Shown one piece after another: positions 8,897 through 16,443 of a stretch of DNA of 54,870 bases. The stretch is from Nocardioidaceae bacterium (lineage in GTDB: Bacteria > Actinomycetota > Actinomycetes > Propionibacteriales > Nocardioidaceae), in assembly GCA_029266455.1 (NCBI GenBank), contig JAQSWV010000012.1:1-54870 (forward strand), written 5' to 3'. The notes beneath the pieces are model-generated. The model saw nothing but the letters and a program-made list of their open reading frames with translations, did not search any database and was not told the origin of the DNA. A program made the translations under genes and the position numbers. How positions within the stretch are numbered: position 1 is the first letter of the stretch; each line of letters opens with the position of its first letter.

Positions 8897-9165
8897 GGCG
8901 TTCTCCTTGGGGTGCGTGACGCGGGTTTGCTGTGGGCGCGGCGTCGGCCTCGATTGCGGCTTGACGCAGGCCGGACCCGGCGGTTGCTTCGTTGGCCGTG
9001 TAGTTCGGCCTGGTCTGCCAGCGTTCCGCACAGCGAGGTCGTGCCGTATTGGTTGTCGGTCATGGTCAGCCCGGTGAACCACCTGGACCAGTGCTGGTCC
9101 AGGTGACCTTGGAGGCGTAGCTCGTAGCGGATGCGTCCTCGTCGCAACCCGGGATTGTGGGCCAT
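8893..9165 (-). CDS. Small conserved actinobacterial protein, C-terminus apparently altered
   Basis: From the ATG at 9165 the frame reads MAHNPGLRRGRIRYELRLQG...HLDQHWSRWFTGLTM, then GTTSLCGTLADQAELHG. This matches a common small actinobacterial family of about 70 residues whose function is unknown. In relatives the segment after LHG continues as a short helix. Here it changes to an Arg/Ser-rich tail of about 33 residues (from QRSNRRVRPASS), as if a frameshift had replaced the end. The stop codon overlaps the start of the next membrane-protein gene by 4 bases. One copy of the 59-bp inverted repeat lies 164 bases upstream. Confidence 0.6.
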   Translation of the reverse strand: MAHNPGLRRGRIRYELRLQGHLDQHWSRWFTGLTMTDNQYGTTSLCGTLADQAELHGQRSNRRVRPASSRNRGRRRAHSKPASRTPRRTP

Positions 9166-9328
9166 GGTCAGGCGTTCTCTGACGGCGGCGTGCCACCGGC
9201 TGTCGACATCGGCGCTGCCGCACTGGCAGCGCCACAAGCGCGCGGCAGCGAAGTCGGCGATGTCGGATTGGTGGCCATGTCCGCCCGTTCGTTCGGTGTC
9301 CGCACCCGGTTGCGCGGAACTCGGCGAG

Positions 9329-9387
9329 AACGTATGGAGGGCTCGGGTGACCAGACGTCCCCACATGTGGTGACAAGCGATGTGACA
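9329..9387 (+). repeat. Inverted repeat copy 1 flanking the MalT-like regulator (operator/promoter candidate)
   Basis: This 59-bp block is 80% identical (47/59, no gaps) to the reverse complement of 12487-12545. Conserved cores are AACGTATGG, GGTGACC, GACGTCCCCACATGT and CGATGTGACA. GTGAC occurs three times in each copy, and this copy holds a perfect CCACATGTGG palindrome. It lies upstream of the small minus-strand operon beginning at 9165. Together the copies bracket the regulator gene. Confidence 0.7.
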
Positions 9388-9462
9388 TCGCAACCAACGG
9401 GTTGCAGGGCGCCGCCTGGCACCCTGCTTGAAGCCGGGAGGTGCAGGTGGTGTGGGGCTGGT

Positions 9463-12363
9463 CTACAGCAGCCCGAGGTCGCGGGCGCGATGTACCGCGG
9501 CGGCGCGGCTCGTCACGCCGAGCTTGGCAAAGATGCGCTTGGTGTGCGTGCGCAGGGTGTTCAGCGTGACGTAGAGGCTCCGAGCGATTTCGGGGCCCGT
9601 CAGCTCGCTGGCGAGGAGTCGGAGCACTTCGGCCTCGCGGTCGCTGAGCGGGTGCGGCGGCCGACCGTGCAGTGGTCGCGTGCTGGGAGTCGCCGGTGCT
9701 GAGGCAGCGGTGGGTTCGCCGTCGACGAGCCGCTGCCACCAAGCTGTCACCGACGCGACGCCGGAGGCGTCAGACAGTCCGCTCGAGGCGCGCAGCAGTG
9801 CGTCGACTGCAGGCTGCTCGGCAAGGAACAACCGCACGTAGGTCTCGATCTCCGGCGCCTCCCGTACCGCCCCGGCCAGCTTCTCTAGTGCCACTGCGGT
9901 GTCACCGGAGGCGTGGTGAGTGAGTGCCTGCAGCAGCCGTACTTCGAGGACGGAGCCGTGCCGTCCGGCCGCGACCGCGGCCACCTCGAGACGTCCGAGC
10001 AACCCCATCGCGCCTCGCAGGTCCGGCTGCGCGCCAGAACTGCCCGGCGCGACCGTGGACGTCGCGGTGTTGCCGGCCAGGGCGAGGTTCAGCGTGAGGT
10101 TGAGGGCGAGATGGACGCGCACCAGCGTCAGGTGCTCGTACTCCCGGGCGAACTCGGCCGGGTCCCGAAACGCGATGTCGGCGTGCTGGGCCCACCGGAG
10201 GGCAGCGTCCAGGTCCCCCTCTGCCAGGTGGACCCGTGCCTGTGTCGCGGCGAGCGGTTGCAGGTCGGGGTAGAAGCCGGCCCGGTACAGCCGCGTCGCT
10301 TCATCGAGCAGGTCCATCGCCCGTGAGTACTCGCCGCGGGCGGCGCAGACGCCGGCGGCGACGGTCGGCCAGCGGTGCTGGTTCTCCGTGATGGATGCTC
10401 GTGCGGCCAGGGTCTCCGACGTCGCCAGGTGATGGTCGGCGTCGGTGAGGTCGTTGCGCATCAGGGCTAGTTCGGCGAGCCAGGTGTGCAGGTCAGCGGT
10501 TGCGCGCGGGTACGGCTCGCCGTCGGCGGTGGCGGTGCGCAGCGCCTGCTCGCACAGGGCACGGGCTCGGGAGGGTCGTCCGGCGGTGACCCACATACCG
10601 GCCAGGACGATGGTCGAGTCGAGCGTGTCGACGAGGTTGCCGGCAGCCCGTAGCGACGTCACGGACTGCTCGAAGGTCGGCAGTGCTTCCTTGATGTCGC
10701 CGCTGGCCCAGGACGCCAGGCCGAGCAGGCCCGCACCGGCGCCGCGAATGAAGTGGTCCTCCCGGCCGGCGAGCGACAGTGCGGCCCGCGCATGGGTGGC
10801 GGTGCCGTCGGTGTCTCCTCGGGCTTGGGCCAACGCGGCGCGGTACATGTGGACGCTGGCCGGGGCGGCGCGCAGGTCGTCGGTGTCTACCCACGCCGCT
10901 GCGACGGCGGGGTCTTCGACAGCCGCCGCCAGGGCGCGGTCGGCGTCGTCGAGGTGACGCTGCACCGCGTCGAGGTCACCGTCGACCATTGCGGCCCAGC
11001 CGACGGCGGTGCTCAGGACCGGGTTCGGTTCCACCACCTGGGCGGGGAGCGCGCCGAGCCACGACAACATCAGGGCGTCGCGGCGCTGGCGACGCAGCTG
11101 AGCCAAACCGGTCTCCATCAGTCGCCCTGCACGCGCAAAGTCGCGCCCGGCGAGGGCGTGCCGCACGCCGTCCTCCACCGAGCCGTGGGCGGCGTACCAG
11201 TCGCTGGCCGCGCGGTGCAGGTCGGCGATCAGGTCCGCTTCGCTCGCCCTCAGCCGTGACCGCAGGACGTCGGCGAACAGGTGGTGGTACCGGTACCACG
11301 TCCTCTCCTCATCCAACGGCACGACGAACAGGTTCTCCCGGTCCAACCGGTCGAGGACCTCTTGGCCGTCGGAGTCGCCGGTGAGCGCGTCGCACAGAGA
11401 GCCCGTGAGGTGGTCCAGGACCGAGGTGCGGAGCAGGAAGCGGCGCACCCCTTCGCTCTGCTGGGCCAGCACCTCGTCGGTCAGGTAGTCCACGACGAAC
11501 CGGTTGCTGCCGGTGAACGCCGCGATAAAGTCCGAGACGTCCTGGGCACGAGTGCGTCCGCGCAGGGAGAGGCCTGCCAGCTGCAGCCCGGCGGCCCATC
11601 CCTCCGTCCGGTCGTCTAGCGCGGCGACGTCCCCCTCCTCGAGGTTCAGGCCCAGGACCTGGTTGAGGAAGATGCCGGCCTCTGCGTGGGTGAACCGCAT
11701 CTGCTCGGCACGCAGCTCGGTCAACTGGCCGCGGCTGCGCAGGCGCGCCAGGGGCATCGGAGGGTCTGAGCGCGTGGAGACCAGCACGCGCAGCTGCTCA
11801 GGGAGGTTGTCCAGCAGGTAACCGATGGTCTCGTGGACCTCAGCGGCTGCGATGACGTGGTAGTCGTCCAGCACCAGCAGCCACCGTCGGGACCTGCCTG
11901 CATCTGTGCCCGAGACTCTTCGCGTGCCGGCGGCACCCGCGCTGGCGGCGTCGGGTCCCCCGAGCTCGGCTGTCTCCGCGACCGTGTTGACGACGGCGGT
12001 CAACAGGGCGAGGGCCGCGGTCACGTCCATGGCTACGACCCCGGATGCCTTCAGGAAGCCAACGTCGACCGGTGCACCCGCACGCTGCAACGCGGTCAAG
12101 ATGTGTGCCATCAGGCGGCCCAGGTCGTTGTCCGCCTCGTCGAGGGAGACCCACGCTACTGACACCTGGCGGTCTGCGTCGTTGGCGACGCTTGAGGACC
12201 AGTCGCCGACCAACGTGGTCTTGCCGAAGCCTGCTGGGGCTGAGACCAGCCCCAGCCTCTGCCCAGGCTCGAGCAGCCCGTCGAAGGCCTCCAGCAGGCG
12301 AGGGCGCGGCACCAGGCGCTCCCGCTGGGCAGGCGCGTGCAGTTTGGTGACCAGCACCGGCAT
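9463..12363 (-). CDS. MalT-like LuxR-family ATP-dependent transcriptional regulator
   Basis: A 966-residue STAND-type regulator. It has a P-loop GFGKTT at 45-50 after LVSAPA, a Walker B region around LLVLDDYHVI, a MalT-like winged and TPR-rich middle, and a C-terminal LuxR helix-turn-helix (about residues 904-966: LSDREAEVLRLLASELTGPEIA...). Such proteins bind ATP and an inducer, oligomerise and activate promoters. The ATG at 12363 (MPVLVTKLHAP) is chosen because family members begin with this motif; the frame runs further upstream only through the repeat region, and the ribosome site is poor. A 59-bp inverted repeat lies on each side of the gene, next to the flanking membrane-protein genes, which are its likely targets. 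Confidence 0.9.
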   Translation of the reverse strand: MPVLVTKLHAPAQRERLVPRPRLLEAFDGLLEPGQRLGLVSAPAGFGKTTLVGDWSSSVANDADRQVSVAWVSLDEADNDLGRLMAHILTALQRAGAPVDVGFLKASGVVAMDVTAALALLTAVVNTVAETAELGGPDAASAGAAGTRRVSGTDAGRSRRWLLVLDDYHVIAAAEVHETIGYLLDNLPEQLRVLVSTRSDPPMPLARLRSRGQLTELRAEQMRFTHAEAGIFLNQVLGLNLEEGDVAALDDRTEGWAAGLQLAGLSLRGRTRAQDVSDFIAAFTGSNRFVVDYLTDEVLAQQSEGVRRFLLRTSVLDHLTGSLCDALTGDSDGQEVLDRLDRENLFVVPLDEERTWYRYHHLFADVLRSRLRASEADLIADLHRAASDWYAAHGSVEDGVRHALAGRDFARAGRLMETGLAQLRRQRRDALMLSWLGALPAQVVEPNPVLSTAVGWAAMVDGDLDAVQRHLDDADRALAAAVEDPAVAAAWVDTDDLRAAPASVHMYRAALAQARGDTDGTATHARAALSLAGREDHFIRGAGAGLLGLASWASGDIKEALPTFEQSVTSLRAAGNLVDTLDSTIVLAGMWVTAGRPSRARALCEQALRTATADGEPYPRATADLHTWLAELALMRNDLTDADHHLATSETLAARASITENQHRWPTVAAGVCAARGEYSRAMDLLDEATRLYRAGFYPDLQPLAATQARVHLAEGDLDAALRWAQHADIAFRDPAEFAREYEHLTLVRVHLALNLTLNLALAGNTATSTVAPGSSGAQPDLRGAMGLLGRLEVAAVAAGRHGSVLEVRLLQALTHHASGDTAVALEKLAGAVREAPEIETYVRLFLAEQPAVDALLRASSGLSDASGVASVTAWWQRLVDGEPTAASAPATPSTRPLHGRPPHPLSDREAEVLRLLASELTGPEIARSLYVTLNTLRTHTKRIFAKLGVTSRAAAVHRARDLGLL

Positions 12364-12486
12364 CGGCACCGTGCTGAGTCTAGGAGCAGGACTCGTCCTC
12401 GGCGGCTCGGCAGTCCGGTCGCTGAACAGCCGTCCGCGGCGCTCAGGCGGCTCGCGGACGTCAATGGCACCAGCGGCACGGCGGGC

Positions 12487-12545
12487 TGTCACATCGTGGG
12501 TCACAACATGTGGGGACGTCCGGTCACCACGTGGCGCCATACGTT
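12487..12545 (-). repeat. Inverted repeat copy 2 flanking the MalT-like regulator (operator/promoter candidate)
   Basis: This is the reverse-complement partner of 9329-9387 (47 of 59 bases identical). It sits in the divergent gap between the regulator ATG at 12363 and the membrane-protein ATG at 12582, ending 36 bases before the latter. That is the right place for an activator site or core promoter. The same three GTGAC half-sites are kept, while the bases between the cores differ. Confidence 0.7.
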
Positions 12546-12581
12546 CCCTGAGCCGCAACCCTCAGCGAAAGCGAGAAACCC

Positions 12582-13040
12582 ATGCGTGCACTCATGCGTT
12601 CCCTCAGGCCCGTCCGCGTTGGGCGCGCCGGCGCCATCTACGACCTCATCACGACCGTCGGCTTCGCCACCCCATGGACGGCCACGCTCGTCCTCGGCGG
12701 CCTCGCCGACGTCCACGACAAGCTCGGCCTGGCGGGCGACCCGATGCCGACGTTCGAGACGTCTCACCTGCTGTTCGTCATCCTGTTCGGCGTCATCGTC
12801 ACGCTGTGGAGCGTGGTGCGCATCATGTGGCCCGTCCCCCTGCTCATCGCCGCCGACACGGTCGGCAGGGCAGCGTTCTGCACGTTCTTCATCTGGTCGC
12901 TGCTCCACGGGCACTCGGCCGTCGTCGTGGCGTTCCTGATCCCGGAGGTCAGTTGGCTCATCGCCCAAGCCCTTGGCGTCCGCAAGGCGCTCAAGGATGA
13001 CCGCGACGGCGTCCCCGTCCCCGCCCTGGTCGCCGCCTAA
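12582..13040 (+). CDS. Small membrane protein of unknown function
   Basis: A 152-residue protein with about four transmembrane segments: AIYDLITTVGFATPWTATLVLGGL, a helix around SHLLFVILFGVIVTLWSVVRI, PLLIAADTVGRAAFCTFFIWSLL and AVVVAFLIPEVSWLIAQAL. The short termini are basic. I do not recognise a named family. The ATG at 12582 follows a modest AGCGAG site; an in-frame ATG four codons later is possible. It diverges from the MalT-like regulator and shares the repeat-bearing promoter region with it, so direct control by that regulator is likely. The DUF4386 gene follows after 131 bases on the same strand. Confidence 0.75.
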   Translation: MRALMRSLRPVRVGRAGAIYDLITTVGFATPWTATLVLGGLADVHDKLGLAGDPMPTFETSHLLFVILFGVIVTLWSVVRIMWPVPLLIAADTVGRAAFCTFFIWSLLHGHSAVVVAFLIPEVSWLIAQALGVRKALKDDRDGVPVPALVAA

Positions 13041-13171
13041 CGGCTGCAGCCGCTGCCCCCGTGCCACGACGAACCTCACCACGGCAGGGACCGGCTTCAC
13101 CGCAGAGCACCCCCTGCCCCACGTGACCACCGGTTCGCTGACCTTCGTCCCGAGCCTGGAAAGGCATCGAC

Positions 13172-13966
13172 ATGATCTCGACCACCCCCTCCACAGACGC
13201 CTTTCAGCCCGGCGACGTGGCGGCCCAGACCACCCATGCATCCCAGGCAGCTCAGGCAGCCCGCGTCTCGAATCAGCGGCTCGCCAGGACAGCTGGGGTC
13301 TTGTACCTCATCACCATCGTCGCGTCCATTCCGGCCCAGTTCGTCCTCTACCACCCCGTCCTCAGCAACCCCGAGTACGTCCTCGGCGCCGGCCACGACA
13401 CTCGCGTGATGTGGGGCGGCCTCCTCGAGCTCATCACGGCACTGGCCTGCATCGGCACCGCCGTAGCCCTGTTCCCCGTCGTCCGGCGTCACCACGAAGC
13501 AGCCGCCCTCGGCTTCGTCGCCGCCCGCGTCCTCGAGGCGGCGTTCATCGTCACCGGCATCGTCAGCATGCTGTCTGTGACCACCCTGCGCCAGCCCGAC
13601 GCCACCGGCACCGAAGCCGCGTCCTTGGTCGCGGCAGCCCAGGCGCTCGTCGCCATCCACGACTGGACCTTCCTCCTCGGGCCCGGCGTACTTCCCGGCA
13701 TCAACGCGCTGCTACTGGGCTACCTGATGTACCACTCTGGTCTCGTTCCACGGATCATCCCGCGCATCGGTCTCCTCGGCGCCCCGCTCTTCCTTGCCTC
13801 TGCCGGCGCCACCATCATCGGGGTGAACGAGCCCGCGTCGATCGTGACGGCCCTGGTGACCTTGCCCATCTTCGCCTGGGAGGCCGCCCTCGGCATTCGT
13901 CTCACCGTCAGCGGCTTCAACCAGCCGCTGGAACCCGTGGCGCCGTCGGGTGATGCACGACCATAG
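13172..13966 (+). CDS. DUF4386 family membrane protein
   Basis: A 264-residue protein with six to seven hydrophobic segments. The landmarks match DUF4386: RLARTAGVLYLITIVASIPAQF near residue 36, HDTRVMWGGLLELITALACIGTAVALFPVVRR, LGFVAARVLEAAFIVTGIVSMLS, then HDWTFLLGPGVLPGINALLLGYLMYHSGLVPRIIPRIGLLGAPL. No biochemical function is established for this family. The ATG at 13172 has GGAAAGG 7 bases upstream. It may be co-transcribed with the small membrane protein upstream. Downstream DNA is mobile-element debris, so the gene marks the edge of a more stable block. Confidence 0.85.
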   Translation: MISTTPSTDAFQPGDVAAQTTHASQAAQAARVSNQRLARTAGVLYLITIVASIPAQFVLYHPVLSNPEYVLGAGHDTRVMWGGLLELITALACIGTAVALFPVVRRHHEAAALGFVAARVLEAAFIVTGIVSMLSVTTLRQPDATGTEAASLVAAAQALVAIHDWTFLLGPGVLPGINALLLGYLMYHSGLVPRIIPRIGLLGAPLFLASAGATIIGVNEPASIVTALVTLPIFAWEAALGIRLTVSGFNQPLEPVAPSGDARP

Positions 13967-14039
13967 CCCGCGTTCCGGGCCCTCAACCTGCAATCCTCAC
14001 AGTCTTCCCGCCGCCTGCGGACCCGCTGGTGATGTCGCC

Positions 14040-14219
14040 GGCACAGTCGCGTTCCAGCTGCGTCGGTGGTTCTCGTGGTGCGAGGCCAACGGCCTGGGCC
14101 CGCTGGTCGGGATCCAGCGAGCGCACGTTGAGCAATACTTGCATCACCTTGGTGACTCCGGGCTGATGGACTCCTCGGTGGTCACGATGATGCACGGAGT
14201 CCGCGGATGCATGAGGCGT
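14040..14219 (+). pseudogene. Tyrosine recombinase fragment, N-terminal core-binding domain
   Basis: The plus strand reads QLRRWFSWCEANGLGPLVG, then IQRAHVEQYLHHLGDSGLM and DSSVVTMMHGVRGCMR, the SAM-like core-binding domain of an XerC/D-type integrase. There is no credible start codon close by, and homology ends abruptly at 14219. The very next bases carry, on the other strand, the stop codon and C-terminal end of the same kind of integrase. The central catalytic part (Arg and HxxR region) is absent, so the protein cannot work. Confidence 0.75.
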
Positions 14220-14360
14220 CAAACTCCGGCGACGTATGAGGAAGTGGACGCCGTGGCGGTCAAGGTTGCCACGTGCTCGGTCGTAGTGCTCAGTGGTGCG
14301 AGGGTCGGCATGCCGGGCAAAGATCTGCGCGTCGCGCAGCGGAACCCGCCGCGTCGCCAG
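14219..14360 (-). pseudogene. Tyrosine recombinase fragment, catalytic C-terminus, inverted
   Basis: The minus strand from about 14360 encodes LATRRVPLRDAQIFARHADPRTTEHYDRARGNLDRHGVHFL, the end of a tyrosine recombinase with the nucleophile Tyr in EHYDRA. After a small frameshift the last codons read YVAGV and a TGA at 14221-14219, the usual terminus in this subfamily. It abuts, head to head, the N-terminal fragment on the plus strand. I read the pair as one integrase that lost its middle and had its end inverted, or as two oppositely oriented copies that recombined. Confidence 0.75.
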
Positions 14361-14651
14361 GACGGCCCTGTCTCGCCGCGTGGTCCTTTTTCTCCGCGCG
14401 GACCACTATCGCCTCTTGGGCTCCTCTCCACGGTCAGCTGCCTGCCCCCTCAGCCCGCGAGGCCTACGTCCCAACGGTCACCTGTCGCTCCCTTGTCCTG
14501 CGCGGGTTCCACGACCATCGCCCGGACGCTGCCGTCACTCGTTCAAACAGCACGATGTCTGTTCACCCTTGTCAGCACTCCGGTGTCTGTTCAGCCTTGT
14601 CGCTGCGAGCCACGCATCTCCCAGGTTGGCTGTCTGCTCGTCGCGGCGACG
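14361..14651. other. Gene-free stretch with direct repeats, mobile-element debris
   Basis: No gene is supported here. A 7-bp stem (GTGGTCC at 14380-14386 with GGACCAC at 14400-14406, 13-base loop containing TTTTT) could be a weak hairpin. Six Gly-x-y triplets appear in a minus-strand frame near 14365-14431, but that frame is short and crosses integrase debris. Direct repeats at 14554-14601 are listed separately. Confidence 0.5.
14554..14601 (+). repeat. Two 20-bp direct repeats next to the integrase remnants
   Basis: 14554-14573 and 14582-14601 match in 18 of 20 positions (core TGTCTGTTCA and CCTTGTC), with a 28-base period. Repeated short motifs of this kind occur at the ends of some insertion elements and at recombinase arm sites. 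They lie between the integrase pieces and the stop of the SPFH gene, so a lost element end is a reasonable guess. Confidence 0.5.
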
Positions 14652-15686
14652 TCAGCCCAAAACGTTCCGCTGCGCTTGCTCCGCCTCGGCCAGCGCCTCG
14701 TCCACCGCGGCGCGCGCGTTATTAGCCGCTCGGGTCGCCGCCTCGACCGCCTGCGGACCAGTCGCCGGGCCGATCGCCTCGGTGGGGGCGGCCCGGTGAG
14801 GGTCGTCAGACGCCTTCGCCCCACGGTCCCCCGTGAAAGCCGACGTCACGGTCTTCACGGCCTCGGTGAGCTCCCCGGGGATTACGAAGTAGCCGTTTCC
14901 GTTCTCGGCCAGGCGGGGGAGCATCTCCAAGTACTTGTAGGCCAGAACCTTGGGGTCGGCGTCGCTGGCGTGCACTGCCCGAAAGACCTGCTCCAGCGCC
15001 TTCGCCTCGCCGTCGGCCTCGAGGATCATCGCCTTCTGGCGGCCTTCCGCCTCCAGGATCTGCTTGGTACGCGTGCCTTCTGCCTTGAGGATCAGGGACT
15101 GCCGCTCTCCCTCGGCGTGCAGGATCGCGGCACGCTTGTCCCGCTCGGCGCGCATCTGCTTCTCCATCGCCTCCTTGATCGAGGTCGGCGGGTCGATCGC
15201 CTTGATCTCCACCCGGTTCACCCGAATCCCCCACTTCCCGGTCGCCGCGTCGAGCACCTCGCGCAACCTGGTGTTGATCGTCTCCCGAGACGTGAGGGTG
15301 CTCTCGAGGTCCATCGAGCCGATCAGGTTCCGCAGGGTGGTCACCGTGAGTTGGTCAATGGCTTTCAGGTAGTCGGCCACCTCGTAGGCCGCCGCCCGCG
15401 GGTCGGTGATCTGGTAGTAGAGGACGGTGTCGATGTTCACCACCAGGTTGTCCTCGGTGATCACTGGCTTCGGGTCCGAGGAGTAGACCTGCTCGCGGAT
15501 GTCGAGCTTCGTGTTCACCCGGTCGATCAAAGGGATGAGCAGGTTCAATCCTGGCTGCAGGGTCCGCTGGTAGCGGCCGAACCTCTCGATGTTGTACCGC
15601 CTGGCCTGCGGAACGATCCGGATCGCCGCCCCTACGACAAAGGCGACCAGGACCGCCAGGACGATGATCGGCACCAAGACTTCCAT
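14652..15686 (-). CDS. SPFH/Band 7 (stomatin/QmcA-like) membrane protein
   Basis: A 344-residue protein with one N-terminal membrane anchor (VLVPIIVLAVLVAFVVGAA) followed by the SPFH domain (ARRYNIERFGRYQRTLQPGLNLLIPLIDRV..., EDNLVVNIDTVLYYQITDP). A long coiled-coil rich in Glu/Ala/Lys (about 185-255, EKQMRAERDKRAAILHAEGE...) and a C-terminal tail end the protein. SPFH proteins form large rings in the membrane and organise membrane domains or proteases. The ATG at 15686 has AGAAGGG 8 bases upstream, inside the end of the NfeD-like gene. The gap between the two genes is 5 bases, the usual NfeD-SPFH operon. Confidence 0.93.
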   Translation of the reverse strand: MEVLVPIIVLAVLVAFVVGAAIRIVPQARRYNIERFGRYQRTLQPGLNLLIPLIDRVNTKLDIREQVYSSDPKPVITEDNLVVNIDTVLYYQITDPRAAAYEVADYLKAIDQLTVTTLRNLIGSMDLESTLTSRETINTRLREVLDAATGKWGIRVNRVEIKAIDPPTSIKEAMEKQMRAERDKRAAILHAEGERQSLILKAEGTRTKQILEAEGRQKAMILEADGEAKALEQVFRAVHASDADPKVLAYKYLEMLPRLAENGNGYFVIPGELTEAVKTVTSAFTGDRGAKASDDPHRAAPTEAIGPATGPQAVEAATRAANNARAAVDEALAEAEQAQRNVLG

Positions 15687-15691
15687 CGTGC

Positions 15692-16150
15692 TTACCCTTC
15701 TCTGGCTCGGAGGTCTGGCAGCGGTTCACACGGGTGCACTAACGCGGTGGCGCCCGCGATCTGGAGTACGTCGACGCGTACACCTGGCGGGATCACCAGA
15801 TCCTCGTCGTACGGCCGCGCGGACCACTCCTCGCCGGAGAGGTTCACCAGCCCACCCGTCGAAGTGACTTCGCGGGTGACCAGCGCGGACCGGCCGATCA
15901 GGGCATCGCTGCCGTCACGGGAACGCGGCGGGAGTGCCAGGTGCCGCTTCGCCACCGGTCGAACCGCCACTAGGCCGACGCCGCCAGTGACGGCGAAGGC
16001 GAGCAACTGGATGGGGACCGACGCCCCGAGGCCGGCAGCGATAGAGGCCACGAGGGCGGCGCCCGCGAGCAGACCGAGCGCCAGCGTGAGCGTGAAGAAC
16101 TCCGCCACGGCGAGGACGCTCGCCAGCACCAGCCAGAGCAACCACCACAT
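15692..16150 (-). CDS. NfeD-like membrane protein
   Basis: A 152-residue protein starting MWWLLWLVLASVLAVAEFFTLTL. Two or three transmembrane segments fill the first 80 residues. A C-terminal OB-fold follows (DALIGRSALVTREVTSTGGLVNLSGEEWSARPYDEDLVIPPGVRVDVLQIAGATALVHP), with the characteristic GEEWSARP of the NfeD domain. NfeD proteins pair with SPFH proteins in the membrane. The ATG at 16150 was chosen over the longer open frame because it starts the first membrane helix and has GGGTGGAG just upstream. It is the first gene of the two-gene operon. Confidence 0.9.
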   Translation of the reverse strand: MWWLLWLVLASVLAVAEFFTLTLALGLLAGAALVASIAAGLGASVPIQLLAFAVTGGVGLVAVRPVAKRHLALPPRSRDGSDALIGRSALVTREVTSTGGLVNLSGEEWSARPYDEDLVIPPGVRVDVLQIAGATALVHPCEPLPDLRAREG

Positions 16151-16443
16151 GACTCCACCCACCCTCAAGGGATGTGCCGTCCACCCTACGCCGCCGTGGT
16201 GACCTAGCCAGTTCGGATATGTGCTCCGCCGACAGCCGGAAGCGCGATCACGGACTCCAGCGAGGAACCGCTGGGCGATCCAGCTCATCGGTCAGAATCA
16301 GTAGGCTCCCCGATGCAGCCGCGACCCGACGGTCCGGAGGTGTGTCACCTCACCGCCTGCGGGGCCGCGTCGAGGCGCCTCAACTGGCTGAGTGAGCAGG
16401 TTTGCCGTCTTCTACGGTCGGTAGTCTGCTGTCCGTCGAGGCG

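Noticed and set aside
12487-12545. TGTCACA in the inverted repeat as an ECF41 promoter
   Set aside because: No CGTC or TGTC occurs 16 bases downstream in either copy (spacings to the nearest CGTC are 11 and 23), so it does not fit the promoter type.
14219-14431. Collagen-like Gly-x-y triplets (GDS GPR GEK GPR GET GPS) in a minus-strand frame
   Set aside because: Only six triplets in a 70-codon frame that then crosses integrase debris in the wrong frame. The DNA is a short degenerate 18-base repeat, so a chance match is likelier than a collagen-like protein.
13950-16202. A 750-codon plus-strand open frame
   Set aside because: It runs antisense through the SPFH and NfeD genes, which have clear motifs and ribosome sites on the other strand. 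Only the first part (integrase fragment) is real homology.
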